Part shown: positions 17,014 through 26,498 of the stretch, piece after piece
How positions within the stretch are numbered: the first letter of the stretch is position 1
How the letters are laid out: each line of letters begins with the position of its first letter
Assembly: GCF_000586555.1 (NCBI RefSeq)
Contig: NZ_AZUC01000007.1
Coordinates: 27,563-91,562 of the forward strand
Direction of reading: 5' to 3'
From: Sporosarcina sp. D27
GTDB lineage: Bacteria > Bacillota > Bacilli > Bacillales_A > Planococcaceae
Length of the DNA: 64,000 bases
Translations under genes and position numbers: made by a program
The notes under the pieces: generated by a model
Told to the model about the DNA's origin: nothing
Seen by the model: the letters and a program-made list of their open reading frames with translations, nothing else
Database searches by the model: none

Positions 17014-18555
17014 TTAAAAGAATCCTTGCTTTTGTTCGCTGTAGCTAACGAGCATATTTTTCGTCTGCTGATAATGTTCTAGCATCATCAAGTGGTTTTC
17101 ACGTCCGATTCCAGATGCTTTATAGCCGCCAAACGCAGCGTGCGCAGGGTAAGCATGGTAGCAATTCGTCCAAACGCGACCCGCTTCGATACCCCGTCCA
17201 AAACGGTACGCTGTATTCATATCACGTGTCCAAACGCCTGAACCGAGTCCATATAATGTGTCGTTCGCGATTTCGAGTGCTTCTTCTTTTGTCTTGAACG
17301 TTGTAACTGCAACAACCGGCCCAAAGATTTCTTCTTGGAAAATGCGCATCTTATTGTGGCCTTTGAAGACAGTCGGCTTCACGTAATAGCCTTCCGCCAA
17401 CTCGCCTTCCAGCTTGTTTTGCTCACCACCTGCTAGACACTCAGCCCCTTCCTGCTTTCCGATGTCTAGGTACGACAAAATCTTCTCAAGTTGTTCCGTA
17501 GAAGCTTGTGCCCCCATCATGACTGTCGGATCGAGAGGATTCCCGATTTTGATGGCTTCAACGCGCGCCAATGCTTTCTCCATGAATTCATCGTAAATTG
17601 ACTCTTGGATAAGTGCACGAGACGGGCATGTACATACTTCTCCCTGGTTCAATGCAAACATGACAAATCCTTCTACTGCTTTGTCGAGGAAGTCGTCGTC
17701 TTCAGCCATCACATCTTCAAAGAAGATATTCGGTGACTTGCCACCAAGTTCTAGTGTGGCTGGAATAAGGTTTTGGGAAGCATACTGCATGATCATTCGA
17801 CCCGTCGTCGTCTCCCCAGTAAACGCGATTTTTCCAATCCGCGGATTGGATGCGAGAGGCTTTCCTGCTTCAAGACCAAATCCGTTCACGACGTTCAATA
17901 CGCCCGCCGGCAATAAGTCTTCAATCAATTCAACGAGCACAAGAATCGATGCCGGAGTTTGCTCTGCTGGCTTAAGGATCACGCAATTCCCCGCAGCGAG
18001 TGCAGGAGCGAGTTTCCAAACCGCCATAAGGATCGGGAAGTTCCATGGAATAATCTGTCCAACAACACCAATCGGCTCATGGAAATGATAAGCAACCGTA
18101 TCATTATCAATTTGGCTGACGCCACCTTCTTGAGCACGGATCGCAGAAGCGAAATATCGGAAATGATCAATCGCTAAAGGTAAATCCGCATTCAACGTTT
18201 CCCGAATTGCTTTCCCGTTCTCCCACGTTTCTGCTACCGCAAGCATCTCAAGGTTTTCTTCAATCCGGTCTGCAATCTTCAAAAGAATGTTAGAGCGTTC
18301 AGTTACCGACGTCGTCCCCCATGCATCCTTTGCAGCATGTGCTGCATCTAGAGCTAGTTCAATATCCTCCGCAGTGGAGCGTGCCACTTGTGTAAACACC
18401 TTCCCCGTTACAGGAGTCGGGTTGTCAAAGTATTCTCCATTGACAGGGGCTGTCCATTTACCATTTATGAAATTATCGTATCTTTCCTTGAAATTCACCT
18501 TTGCGCCTTCTGTGTTCGGGTTTGCGTAAACTAGATTCTCAACTTGTTGTACCAT
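17014..18555 (-). CDS. NAD-dependent aldehyde dehydrogenase (acetaldehyde dehydrogenase/AldB-like)
   Basis: Oxidises short-chain aldehydes to acids; acetaldehyde is the likely substrate by similarity to the AldB/AcoD branch. The 513-aa protein has [32 protein letters not shown] NAD loop ([11 protein letters not shown]), the general-base motif LELGGKSPN (about residue 270), and the nucleophile loop [11 protein letters not shown] with cysteines near 304-306. It ends with GFF. The frame could start at 18621, but GGGAGGA is placed for ATG 18555 ([10 protein letters not shown]). A promoter with a cre-like site and a TGTACA dyad precede it, and DUF779 follows. Confidence 0.93.
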   Translation of the reverse strand: MVQQVENLVYANPNTEGAKVNFKERYDNFINGKWTAPVNGEYFDNPTPVTGKVFTQVARSTAEDIELALDAAHAAKDAWGTTSVTERSNILLKIADRIEENLEMLAVAETWENGKAIRETLNADLPLAIDHFRYFASAIRAQEGGVSQIDNDTVAYHFHEPIGVVGQIIPWNFPILMAVWKLAPALAAGNCVILKPAEQTPASILVLVELIEDLLPAGVLNVVNGFGLEAGKPLASNPRIGKIAFTGETTTGRMIMQYASQNLIPATLELGGKSPNIFFEDVMAEDDDFLDKAVEGFVMFALNQGEVCTCPSRALIQESIYDEFMEKALARVEAIKIGNPLDPTVMMGAQASTEQLEKILSYLDIGKQEGAECLAGGEQNKLEGELAEGYYVKPTVFKGHNKMRIFQEEIFGPVVAVTTFKTKEEALEIANDTLYGLGSGVWTRDMNTAYRFGRGIEAGRVWTNCYHAYPAHAAFGGYKASGIGRENHLMMLEHYQQTKNMLVSYSEQKQGFF

Positions 18556-18599
18556 TTCCATTCCTCCCATTTCTGCAAGTTTTGTAGAAAATCGGTGCA

Positions 18600-18620
18600 T
18601 GTACAGTGCACACATGTACA
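18600..18620. promoter_or_regulatory. Dyad with two TGTACA half-sites in the aldehyde dehydrogenase leader
   Basis: TGTACA at 18600-18605 and again at 18615-18620, separated by 9 bp and arranged in near two-fold symmetry. It lies between promoter and ribosome site. It looks like an operator, but the regulator is unknown. Confidence 0.35.
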
Positions 18621-18652
18621 CTCTATGTCGGGTTGTCCTCGAGCATGAATGA

Positions 18653-18666
18653 TGTATGCGCTTTCA
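18653..18666 (-). promoter_or_regulatory. Catabolite-responsive element (cre) candidate for the aldehyde dehydrogenase operon
   Basis: Minus strand TGAAAGCGCATACA matches TGWAANCGNTNWCA at 13 of 14 positions. It lies about 30 bp downstream of the predicted start point, a usual place for CcpA roadblock repression. Confidence 0.6.
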
Positions 18667-18698
18667 TTTGAAAATAAAAAAATTTCCATTTCACTATA

Positions 18699-18727
18699 AC
18701 TATATCTGACTAGTTCGATTATTTCAA
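18699..18727 (-). promoter_or_regulatory. Promoter of the aldehyde dehydrogenase-DUF779 operon
   Basis: Minus strand TTGAAA (18722-18727), 17-bp spacer, TATAGT (18699-18704). Confidence 0.6.
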
Positions 18728-18849
18728 TTTTATTTTACTATAGAATTAAGTCTACTACGATTAATAACTTGTTAACGTCTCGGTAATAATTTGTTCATAA
18801 GTTCGATTTACACTTACTTTATCAACCATAGATAAAGGAGCGAGGGACC

Positions 18850-20007
18850 ATGAATACATCAAAAAGTAAATGGCTATTATCTACAGTAGGCGCAGGAGTG
18901 CTTGGCTCGGCATTAACACTCGGGGCAGTGGCTAATACGGACATCCTGAAGGAGGACAGCAGTCTTCAATCAGCTACACAACCTGAAACGTCTTCTTCCT
19001 ACGACGTGCAAAATACTGGAGCACAACCACAAAACTCTCTATCCGATATGGTAGAAGATGCTTCTAAAGCGATTGTCGGAATCGATAATTATCAGTCCGC
19101 TGGCAATCGGTTTGCCGGTACATCCGAATCTCAAAATGTTGGAACGGGTTCAGGGGTCGTCTTCAAAACGGAAGGCTCCGATGCATATATTATTACAAAT
19201 AATCATGTGATTGAGGACGCGACCAAAATCGGGATCACAACAGCAAGTGGTGAAGAAACGGAAGCTGTCCTAGTCGGCACTGACCCTCTCACGGATTTAG
19301 CAGTTATTAAAATGGATAAAAAATATGCAGAAGGCACATTATCATTCGGAGATTCTTCGAAACTTCGTGCTGGTGATGCGGTTATTGCAATCGGTAATCC
19401 ACTCGGCCTCGACTTTTCAGGTACTGTTACACAAGGGATTGTAAGTGCACCGGCTCGTTCAATCGACGTCGACACATCTGCTGGGAAGTGGGAAATGAAT
19501 GTCATCCAGACAGATGCAGCCATTAACCCTGGTAACAGTGGTGGTGCGCTAGTAAACGGATCCGGTGAATTGGTCGGGATTAACAGCTTGAAAATCGCTC
19601 AAAACGGCGTCGAAGGATTAGGGTTCGCCATCCCGAGCAATGATGTAAAGCCACTTGCTGAAAAACTAATGAAGGACGGCAAAATCACACGTCCATATAT
19701 CGGAATTGGTCTCGTCGACCTTGCAGAGGTCCCTGAAATGTATGTACAGGATATCCCAGATAGTGTGAAAGGTGGAGTCATGGTCGGTAGTGTGGACCCA
19801 AATTCACCTGCCGGAAAAGCAGGGTTCAAAGAACAAGATGTCATCACTAAAGTGAATGGACAAGCAATCGACTCTTCAACCGCTTTACGGAAAATCCTCT
19901 ACACTGATCTAAAAGTTGGAGACCAAGCGAAATTTACCATCTATCGAGAAGGCAAACAACAAGTTGTGAATGTGACACTCTCGAGTAATGCAGATGTCGA
20001 GAAGTAA
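18850..20007 (+). CDS. htrA: HtrA/DegP-like membrane-anchored serine protease
   Basis: Trypsin-like protease with a PDZ domain that degrades misfolded proteins outside the membrane. The 385-aa protein has an N-terminal anchor (about residues 9-29, AGVLGSALTLGAVA) and a Ser/Gln-rich linker. The catalytic triad is visible: His in ITNNHVIEDA (about 119), Asp in DPLTDLAVIKM (about 149) and Ser in NPGNSGGALV (about 229). The PDZ domain covers roughly 275-375 (GGVMVGSVDPNSPAGKAGFKEQDVI). AAAGGAG precedes the ATG. The two-component pair directly downstream, beyond a terminator, suggests an envelope-stress circuit. Confidence 0.95.
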   Translation: MNTSKSKWLLSTVGAGVLGSALTLGAVANTDILKEDSSLQSATQPETSSSYDVQNTGAQPQNSLSDMVEDASKAIVGIDNYQSAGNRFAGTSESQNVGTGSGVVFKTEGSDAYIITNNHVIEDATKIGITTASGEETEAVLVGTDPLTDLAVIKMDKKYAEGTLSFGDSSKLRAGDAVIAIGNPLGLDFSGTVTQGIVSAPARSIDVDTSAGKWEMNVIQTDAAINPGNSGGALVNGSGELVGINSLKIAQNGVEGLGFAIPSNDVKPLAEKLMKDGKITRPYIGIGLVDLAEVPEMYVQDIPDSVKGGVMVGSVDPNSPAGKAGFKEQDVITKVNGQAIDSSTALRKILYTDLKVGDQAKFTIYREGKQQVVNVTLSSNADVEK

Positions 20008-20017
20008 GTTGCAGAAC

Positions 20018-20060
20018 AGCTGTCCAGATACCTACTAGTTGGGTTCTGGGCAGCTTTTTC
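20018..20060 (+). terminator. Terminator after htrA
   Basis: AGCTGTCCAGA pairs with TCTGGGCAGCT (one wobble), followed by TTTTTC. It may allow partial read-through into the response regulator gene. Confidence 0.8.
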
Positions 20061-20128
20061 GTATTGGACAAATGAGTTGCATGAATAGGAATTTACCGAT
20101 AGCTTTAAAGCAAAGGAGGCGGACTTCG

Positions 20129-20824
20129 TTGAAGATTCTTGTCATTGAAGATAATGAAAGTGTGTCACAGATGATTGGTTTATTTTTTGAAAAGGAAGGC
20201 ATTGATGGCGAGTTCGTCTTGGACGGAAAAGTGGGCTTAGAACGAGCCCAACAAGATTCGTGGGATTGCCTCATCATCGACTGGATGCTTCCTTCGATGG
20301 ATGGCGTGTCGATTTGTAGAACCCTTCGAAAAGCAGGAAACGACGTCCCAATCATTATGCTCACCGCAAAAGATGGCGAGTCCGATCAGGTGCTCGGTCT
20401 GGAAATGGGTGCAGACGATTACGTAACGAAACCATTCAGCCCACTTGCTTTAATGGCACGCATTAAAGCCGTGACACGCAGACGACCTACAAAAGAAAAG
20501 GGAACGAACCCCATGCTTGAAACGGTCCATTTCCGTGTGGATGAAAACGCTCGTGAAGTGTTCGTAGATGGTGTCTCTATCGAGAACCTAACGCCAAAAG
20601 AATATGACTTACTGGTCTTTTTCATCCGCCATCCAAAACAGGTTTTCTCACGGGACCAGCTGCTTGACCGTGTCTGGGGATTCGATTTTTACGGAGATGA
20701 CCGGACGGTGGATGTTCATATTAAACGGCTACGAACGAAAATTTCAGGAATCGGAACAGCAGTGCTCCATACCGTTTGGGGAGTCGGCTATAAGTTTGAC
20801 GAATCGGATGAGGCATCCTCATGA
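20129..20824 (+). CDS. OmpR-family response regulator
   Basis: Two-component transcription factor, 232 aa. The receiver domain has the acidic pair in KILVIEDNES, phospho-acceptor Asp51 in IIDWMLPS, the Thr switch in MLTAKDG and Lys in DDYVTKPFSP. The winged-helix DNA-binding domain ends with RTVDVHIKRLRTKI and VWGVGYKF. It starts on TTG: GGAGG is 9 nt before TTG 20129, which places KILVIEDN at the expected N-terminus. The upstream in-frame ATG at 20039 lies inside the htrA terminator. It overlaps the kinase gene by 4 nt. The stimulus is unknown; the position next to htrA suggests secretion or envelope stress. Confidence 0.93.
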   Translation: MKILVIEDNESVSQMIGLFFEKEGIDGEFVLDGKVGLERAQQDSWDCLIIDWMLPSMDGVSICRTLRKAGNDVPIIMLTAKDGESDQVLGLEMGADDYVTKPFSPLALMARIKAVTRRRPTKEKGTNPMLETVHFRVDENAREVFVDGVSIENLTPKEYDLLVFFIRHPKQVFSRDQLLDRVWGFDFYGDDRTVDVHIKRLRTKISGIGTAVLHTVWGVGYKFDESDEASS

Positions 20825-22233
20825 AAGTGAACTACTTTACTCAGCAATTAGTCAGCCACGTGAGTGTAATTGTTGCCGCAGTCCTTCTAGTCGGGCTGCT
20901 GTTTTCCCATTTCTTCGAGCAATATGTGTACGATACGAAAACTGATGAGCTCACACAATATGGAAGTGCCCTTCTAACAGATATCGATCACAGTCCGAAG
21001 CCTTCCCAACAAACTCTTCAATCCTTTGGTCAGGTGCTGAATAGCAGGGACATCGAGTATAGTTTGTTCGATGAAGACTCGAAAATTATCTACTCGACCG
21101 GGCTCAAAACTCCGCTAATTGAACTTAATGAATCAGAGTGGGCGCAGCTTCAAAGTGGAAAAACTGTTACGGTACGCCAAGAGCAACGCCGTTTCGATCA
21201 GGCCGTCACTTTTGTGTTACTCCCTTACTTCCAAGGACCTCAGTTTGTCGGAGGTGTTCTACTCACCTCCCCTATTGAAGGGCCTCGAGCCATCATTTCA
21301 CAGATGAATCGATATTTGTTCTACGCCGCCCTCGCTGCATTAGCGGTTGCTGTCATTCTAAGCGGATTGCTGTCCATCTATCATGGACGACGTATTAAGC
21401 GACTTCGTTTAGCTACTGCGGCGGTCTCTACAGGTGATTATACTATCAGAATTCCTGAAAGCGGGCGGGATGAAATTGACGCACTGGCAACCGATTTTAA
21501 TACGATGGTGAGTGACCTCTATACTTCCCATGAAGAAATTGAGAATCTGGAAAATCGTAGACGCCAGTTCATGGCAGATGTCTCCCACGAACTCCGTACG
21601 CCTCTAACGACAATTCGTGGAACGATTGAAGGATTGCGGAGTGATTTGATTTCTGAAAGTGAAAAAGACAAAGCACTACAACTCGCAAGTGGGGAAACAA
21701 AGCGGTTGTTACGCCTCGTTAATGAAAATCTTGACTATGAAAAAATCAGATCGAACCAAATTACATTGATCAAACAACCAATTCGGGTTTTGGAATTATT
21801 CGAAGTGATTCGTGAGCAGTTGGAACCGGCAGCTGAACAACGTGGGACAACAATCGATGTGCAAGCACCTGAAACATTGACCGTCTTCGCCGATTACGAT
21901 CGTCTCACTCAAATCTTGTTGAACATTACAAAAAATAGTATCCAGTTCACGGAAAAAGGAGAAATTTCGTTATTAGCGAAAACAGATAGTCATCACGTCA
22001 TTTTAGAAATTCAAGATACCGGCATCGGAATGGATTCGGAAGAAGTCGAAAAGATTTGGAGCCGTTTTTATAAAGCGATTGACTCACGGACATCCAATCC
22101 ATACGGAGAATTCGGCCTTGGTCTTTCCATTGTGCGCCAGCTCGTAACGTTACATGGAGGAACTATTGAGGTCACAAGTAAGAAAGGTCACGGAGCGAAA
22201 TTTACAATTCGTCTTCCTAAAGAACCTAGATAG
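20821..22233 (+). CDS. Membrane sensor histidine kinase
   Basis: HisKA-type kinase, 470 aa, partner of the preceding regulator (ATGA overlap). Two membrane segments (about 12-32 and 166-188) flank an extracytoplasmic sensor of about 130 residues. Then come a HAMP segment (RRIKRLRLATAAVSTGDYTIRIP, about 190-245), the phospho-acceptor His256 in DVSHELRTPLTTIRG, the N box KNSIQF, the G1 box DTGIGM and the G2 box GLGLSIV. The extracellular part has no recognisable fold signature. Sequence outside the catalytic core does not resemble CssS closely, so I would not name it. Confidence 0.93.
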   Translation: MKVNYFTQQLVSHVSVIVAAVLLVGLLFSHFFEQYVYDTKTDELTQYGSALLTDIDHSPKPSQQTLQSFGQVLNSRDIEYSLFDEDSKIIYSTGLKTPLIELNESEWAQLQSGKTVTVRQEQRRFDQAVTFVLLPYFQGPQFVGGVLLTSPIEGPRAIISQMNRYLFYAALAALAVAVILSGLLSIYHGRRIKRLRLATAAVSTGDYTIRIPESGRDEIDALATDFNTMVSDLYTSHEEIENLENRRRQFMADVSHELRTPLTTIRGTIEGLRSDLISESEKDKALQLASGETKRLLRLVNENLDYEKIRSNQITLIKQPIRVLELFEVIREQLEPAAEQRGTTIDVQAPETLTVFADYDRLTQILLNITKNSIQFTEKGEISLLAKTDSHHVILEIQDTGIGMDSEEVEKIWSRFYKAIDSRTSNPYGEFGLGLSIVRQLVTLHGGTIEVTSKKGHGAKFTIRLPKEPR

Positions 22234-22369
22234 TTCTGAAGTGAGTTATTGAGGTTCTTTAAACATAGTCTTCAACAGCCATTTATTGTCGTGACTCCCC
22301 GTGATACACTATAGAGATGCAGTACACCGTAACGAATCTGCAACTTTTTTTATAAGGGAGTCTACAAAA

Positions 22370-23800
22370 ATGGCATCATACTTAAAAAAGCATTGGTTCT
22401 CGAATGTTCGAGCGGACGTCCTCGCGGGCATTGTCGTAGCCCTCGCGCTAATTCCTGAAGCCATCGCTTTTTCAATCATCGCAGGTGTTGACCCGATGGT
22501 TGGTTTATATGCTTCCTTCATCATTGCTGTCGTAATTTCTTTTACAGGCGGACGCCCAGGAATGATTTCCGCAGCAACTGGCTCGATGGCTTTGCTCATG
22601 ACCCCACTCATTCGCGAGTATGGTCTTGATTACTTACTCGCTGCGACAATTCTCACAGGGGTTATCCAAGTGATTTTCGGGATTTTCAAAGTGGCAAAGC
22701 TGATGAAGTTCATTCCGAATGCTGTCATGATTGGATTTGTGAATGCCTTGGCAATTCTAATTTTCATGGCGCAAGTTCCTCACTTTCTAGGAATCTCAAC
22801 GATGACATATGTTTTCGTAGCAGTGACGTTGCTCATCGTTTATATTTTACCAAGATTTTTCACAGCGATCCCTGCACCCCTCATCGCTATTGTCGCACTT
22901 AGTATCGTCGCGATTTACTCAGGCGCCGACTTACGAACTGTTGGAGACCTCGGTGCGATTACAAAATCGTTACCGAACTTTCTAATCCCAGACGTACCAT
23001 TTACGTTTGAAACCTTGATGATCATATTACCTTATTCTATTGCATTGGCAATTGTCGGCCTGCTTGAAACATTGCTCACTGCAACGATCGTAGACGACAT
23101 GACTGCAACAGATAGTGAAAAGAATAGGGAATCCCGAGGGCAAGGAATTGCCAATGTCATTAATGGCTTTTTTGGAGGTATGGCTGGATGCGCAATGATC
23201 GGTCAGTCCGTTATTAACGTTAAATCTGGAGGTAGAACACGACTGTCCACATTTGTAGCAGGTGCGTTCCTCATGTTTCTAATTATCGTGCTGGGTGACT
23301 TGGTCGTTCAAATCCCGATGCCTGTTCTTGTGGGTATTATGATTATGGTTTCAATAGGGACATTTGACTGGAGTTCGTTCTCCTATATTCGAAAAGCGCC
23401 TAAAGGGGATGCGCTCGTTATGCTGACAACCGTTATTATTGTTGTCGCAACGAATGATTTGTCTAAGGGTGTTATTGCAGGAGTCGTGTTGAGCGCCGTT
23501 CTCTTTGTTGCTAAAATCTCTAAAATACAGGTAGACCGCATTGTTGAGGATGACACGATCCGCTATGCTGTAAAAGGGCAGTTATTCTTTGCATCGGTTG
23601 AGAAGTTCCATGAATCATTTAGTGTAGATGAAGCGGTCGAACGGATTATCCTCGAATTTACGGATTCACAAGTATGGGATGATTCCGCAGCTGTTGCCGT
23701 CACAAAAGTAACTGAATCCTATCGTAGTCGTGGTGTGAATGTAACGATTACCGGATTAGGGGAATCCAGCAGGCGTCTGCTCAATGAGCTTATGACCTGA
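22370..23800 (+). CDS. SulP-family anion transporter with STAS domain
   Basis: SLC26/SulP-type membrane transporter, 476 aa. The substrate is probably sulfate, bicarbonate or another small anion and cannot be read from the sequence. About 10-14 membrane segments run from residue 25 to 370. The first helix region carries [25 protein letters not shown], the conserved SulP signature. The C-terminal 90 residues ([17 protein letters not shown]...) form a STAS domain. The frame is open from 22301, but AAGGGAG stands just before ATG 22370, giving the normal MASYLKKHW start. A UspA gene follows after 26 nt and is probably co-transcribed. Confidence 0.9.
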   Translation: MASYLKKHWFSNVRADVLAGIVVALALIPEAIAFSIIAGVDPMVGLYASFIIAVVISFTGGRPGMISAATGSMALLMTPLIREYGLDYLLAATILTGVIQVIFGIFKVAKLMKFIPNAVMIGFVNALAILIFMAQVPHFLGISTMTYVFVAVTLLIVYILPRFFTAIPAPLIAIVALSIVAIYSGADLRTVGDLGAITKSLPNFLIPDVPFTFETLMIILPYSIALAIVGLLETLLTATIVDDMTATDSEKNRESRGQGIANVINGFFGGMAGCAMIGQSVINVKSGGRTRLSTFVAGAFLMFLIIVLGDLVVQIPMPVLVGIMIMVSIGTFDWSSFSYIRKAPKGDALVMLTTVIIVVATNDLSKGVIAGVVLSAVLFVAKISKIQVDRIVEDDTIRYAVKGQLFFASVEKFHESFSVDEAVERIILEFTDSQVWDDSAAVAVTKVTESYRSRGVNVTITGLGESSRRLLNELMT

Positions 23801-23826
23801 CTCTATTGATAAATGAGGTGGCAACG

Positions 23827-24246
23827 ATGTATCAGAAAATTATGCTCGCTGCAGATGGATCTGATAACTCCATTCGTGCAGCTAGAGAAGCTGCACGACT
23901 TGCTAACTGTTCGGATGACTCCATAATTACTATCGTGTTCGTCGCGGATTTTGACAAAGCAAAGGAATCCGTGCTGCACGCAAAGAGTAAGGATTCGCTA
24001 GAACTGACACGTAGAAAGCAACTCAAACCTATCGAAATGGTTTTGCGGGAATACGATGTACCTTACGAAGTCCAAATCCTTCATGGAGATCCAGCACCTG
24101 TGCTAATCGACTATGCGCATACAGAGTTGTTTGACCTCGTCATCATTGGTAGTCGCGGGCTCAATTCTTTCCAGGAAATGATTCTTGGAAGTGTCAGTCA
24201 CAAAGTGATGAAGCGCCTGAGTTGTCCTGTTTTACTCGTAAAATAA
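23827..24246 (+). CDS. Universal stress protein, UspA family
   Basis: Single-domain Usp of 139 aa. It begins MYQKIMLAADGSDNSIRAARE, with the typical strand, DGS and helix, and ends with the ATP-binding signature GSRGLNSFQEMILGSVSHKVMKRLSCPVLLVK (G-2x-G-9x-G-S/T), so it probably binds ATP. GAGGTGG precedes the ATG at 23827; the seven residues upstream in the same frame are not needed. Pairing of SulP with UspA is common in bacteria and suggests that the stress protein modulates the transporter, but that is inference. Confidence 0.9.
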   Translation: MYQKIMLAADGSDNSIRAAREAARLANCSDDSIITIVFVADFDKAKESVLHAKSKDSLELTRRKQLKPIEMVLREYDVPYEVQILHGDPAPVLIDYAHTELFDLVIIGSRGLNSFQEMILGSVSHKVMKRLSCPVLLVK

Positions 24247-24286
24247 CAAAACCGTCACCCAATCGCGCGGGTGACGGTTTTGTTAT
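24244..24286. terminator. Bidirectional terminator between uspA and wrbA
   Basis: A 16-bp perfect stem with core AAAACCGTCACCC/GGGTGACGGTTTT and an 8-nt loop. The stem overlaps the last bases of the uspA stop codon. Confidence 0.92.
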
Positions 24287-24304
24287 TTTGCAGAACTATC
24301 TAGA

Positions 24305-24916
24305 TCACTCCATATGCTGAAGTGCTTTTGCTACGGTCACTGTTCTCTTTGCTTGGTGATTTACAGCTGCTTGAATGGCTTTACGGTCTGTCTTCATTTC
24401 ACCGTCCGGGCCAACCGCGACACTTGTTCCGTAAGGGTTACCTCCCGCTGCAAATAACACAGGATCTGTATATCCAGGCGCTACAACAATTGCTCCCCAA
24501 TGGTACATCGTCGTATAGAGTGATAAAATCGTTGCCTCTTGCCCACCGTGTTCGTTTTGTGCGGATGACATCGCGCTCACTGCCTTGTTGGCGAGTTTGC
24601 CTTGTGCCCATAACCCTCCAACAGTGTCGATGAAGCTTTGCACTTGTCCAGGAATATTACCAAAGCGTGTTGGAATGCTAAAAATGATTGCATCCGCCCA
24701 TTCCAAGTCTTCTGGTTTCACTTCGGGAATATCTTGTGTTGCGTCATGATGCTTTTTCCACGCTGGATTCGATTCGATTGCAGCTGCTGGTGCCGTTTCT
24801 TTCACTTTTAACAACTTCACTTCAGATCCTGCTTCCTTAGCGGCTGCAGCAGCCCATTCAGCTAGCTGATGATTCGTGCCCGTTGAACTGTAATATACGA
24901 TTGCTGTTTTTGTCAT
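24305..24916 (-). CDS. WrbA-like NAD(P)H:quinone oxidoreductase
   Basis: Flavodoxin-fold FMN enzyme of 203 aa that reduces quinones by two electrons. Seen: an FMN phosphate loop at the N-terminus YYSSTGTNHQLAEWAA, the SIPTRFGNIPGQVQSFIDTVGGLWAQGKLANK block (about residues 80-112) and the late GGNPYGTSVAVG loop. All three are typical of the WrbA branch. AAAGGAG precedes the ATG. Stand-alone gene, convergent with uspA and closed by the shared terminator. Likely part of oxidative or quinone stress defence. Confidence 0.92.
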   Translation of the reverse strand: MTKTAIVYYSSTGTNHQLAEWAAAAAKEAGSEVKLLKVKETAPAAAIESNPAWKKHHDATQDIPEVKPEDLEWADAIIFSIPTRFGNIPGQVQSFIDTVGGLWAQGKLANKAVSAMSSAQNEHGGQEATILSLYTTMYHWGAIVVAPGYTDPVLFAAGGNPYGTSVAVGPDGEMKTDRKAIQAAVNHQAKRTVTVAKALQHME

Positions 24917-24982
24917 ATTTATCTCTCCTTTTATTTTGAATAAATTGATGCTGTCATAATTGTTGTCTGCGCTCTAGTGTAG

Positions 24983-26182
24983 TTAATTGATATTGGAAAA
25001 ACGCCAATACTGATAAGCCGTAACTCCACTCATATAAGCAAGTCCTTCACTTCTGCTTTGATGAACAGGAATCCACCGACTGGTTTCCCCTTTTCTTAAA
25101 TAGATTTCATGATTCGGACACTGGTCATGGAAACCAGTGAGGTCATACGTTCCATTCCTTCTTAGGACCGCCTGAACTTCATAGTTTATATCTGGAGCTG
25201 TCGTCAATGGATTGCCCACTGCGTGTTCTAAGTTAAATCTCGTTTCATCTCTTCCAAAATCAAACTTTTTCAAAATAATCTCTTCATCAGATGCCGTTTC
25301 GCGGTCGCGAATTTTCTTATCCATTCCATAGGCAACACTTTCACCTACTCTTTTTGTGAACGTAAGGGGATCCTCCGGGTTGTTCGTATGGATTTCAATG
25401 TCTACAAAAGTTCGAAAGGCATCGGACTCCGGGTCAAATTGTCGATCATCGCCTTCAAAATACCGATTAGGAGAAAGTACATTCGGGTTTTCAACTAAGT
25501 TGTCCTCAAGAAACGTTGTATATCGGAAATTCCATTGGTTAACAGTAGCTGGTTTTTGATAATCATAAATTGAAGTCAATAACGCAGAGGGGCTATCAAT
25601 AGATTTCATCATCGTAAACCCTTCAATGTAGACTGGTTTTTCCTTGTCCTTAGGTAAGAACAATCCGAAGGCTTTGGCGATGAAGGATCTTGCATTGTTG
25701 AAGGTCTCTTCAGATTGAACAATGGCCCGCTCACAATAGATTGCGTACGTAATTGGTTCATCCATCGTAAAGTCCCTGTCGATAAATCGATTAGAATCCA
25801 CCTGGTCTAGCTGTTCCCCATTGCGATAAATGATATACGTCTCTGTGTCACTCAAACGTTCCCACGACAACGCGATTTGAGTTTTAGCGATGATTGTCGT
25901 CGTGACAAGTGACTGAAGGGGATTGCTTTTGTTTTTCTCCAAGGAAAATGTGGATGTCTGCATGACGATCACATCCTTCACTTCGTCATTCACATATCGT
26001 TCGATTGTATATTTATAAAACGTGTCCGCTAAAAGATCAGTATCTTGAAAATCAGGGGATGTACCTTCATAAATGTGCTCGCCGTCTTTATACACGTGGT
26101 ACATTCCACCTGCGTCGTCCCATTCAAATGCAATTCGACCAGCTTCATGGGTGACAGATGTGATTTCAAAGCGTTCCGGCAT
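24983..26182 (-). CDS. Protein with fibronectin-III-like repeats and an unknown C-terminal domain
   Basis: 399 aa, no signal peptide or membrane segment. The N-terminal half looks like two fibronectin-III-like beta domains (about residues 5-85 and 95-185), each with a repeated YHVYKDGEHIYEG / YIIYRNGEQLDQV strand pair. The C-terminal half (about 195-399) resembles the uncharacterised DUF3238 type (FVDIEIHTNNPEDPL..., YDLTGFHDQCPNHEIYLRKG); this assignment is tentative. The frame runs up to 26299, across the thiamine leader promoter, but AAGGAGG sits 8 nt before ATG 26182. It is divergent from the TPP riboswitch operon and has no operon partner. Confidence 0.7.
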   Translation of the reverse strand: MPERFEITSVTHEAGRIAFEWDDAGGMYHVYKDGEHIYEGTSPDFQDTDLLADTFYKYTIERYVNDEVKDVIVMQTSTFSLEKNKSNPLQSLVTTTIIAKTQIALSWERLSDTETYIIYRNGEQLDQVDSNRFIDRDFTMDEPITYAIYCERAIVQSEETFNNARSFIAKAFGLFLPKDKEKPVYIEGFTMMKSIDSPSALLTSIYDYQKPATVNQWNFRYTTFLEDNLVENPNVLSPNRYFEGDDRQFDPESDAFRTFVDIEIHTNNPEDPLTFTKRVGESVAYGMDKKIRDRETASDEEIILKKFDFGRDETRFNLEHAVGNPLTTAPDINYEVQAVLRRNGTYDLTGFHDQCPNHEIYLRKGETSRWIPVHQSRSEGLAYMSGVTAYQYWRFSNIN

Positions 26183-26225
26183 GTACATGGCCTCCTTTTC
26201 ACGTAGTAGTTGTATTTTGCCCTTA

Positions 26226-26253
26226 TTGCCAATTTTTAAAACTATGATATAGT
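26226..26253 (+). promoter_or_regulatory. Promoter of the thiamine salvage operon
   Basis: TTGCCA (26226-26231), 16-bp spacer, TATAGT (26248-26253), about 25 bp before the riboswitch. Confidence 0.6.
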
Positions 26254-26279
26254 GAGGAAGAAAACTGAAAACGATTGCC

Positions 26280-26372
26280 CACTGGGGGAGTCTTTGCAAA
26301 AGACTGAGACGCGTATAGATATGCGGACCCTTGGAACCTGATCTGGCTCATACCAGCGGAGGGAAGTGGATC
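26280..26372 (+). promoter_or_regulatory. TPP riboswitch (THI element)
   Basis: All conserved blocks are present: GGGGGAGT, ACTGAGA, GGACCCTTGGAACCTGATCTGG and CAGCGGAGGGAAGTGG. A transcription terminator follows at 26426. Known logic: TPP binding favours termination, so the salvage genes downstream are expressed when thiamine pyrophosphate is scarce. Confidence 0.97.
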
Positions 26373-26425
26373 GCACATGGACGAGTCTATTTCTTTGTAG
26401 ATTCCTTAAAATTTCCTATTACGCG

Positions 26426-26468
26426 AGCCGTTCCTTCGACTGATGAGTCGATAGGGGCGGCTTTTTTT
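26426..26468 (+). terminator. TPP riboswitch expression-platform terminator
   Basis: AGCCG-TTCC-TTCGACT pairs with AGTCGA-TAGGGG-CGGCT, followed by seven T. Confidence 0.88.
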
Positions 26469-26498
26469 CGGTTCATTCATCGAAAGGGGCGGTTTTAA

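Noticed and set aside
20821..22233. Naming the kinase CssS
   Set aside because: The neighbourhood with htrA is suggestive, but residues outside HisKA/ATPase do not resemble CssS, so no symbol was given.
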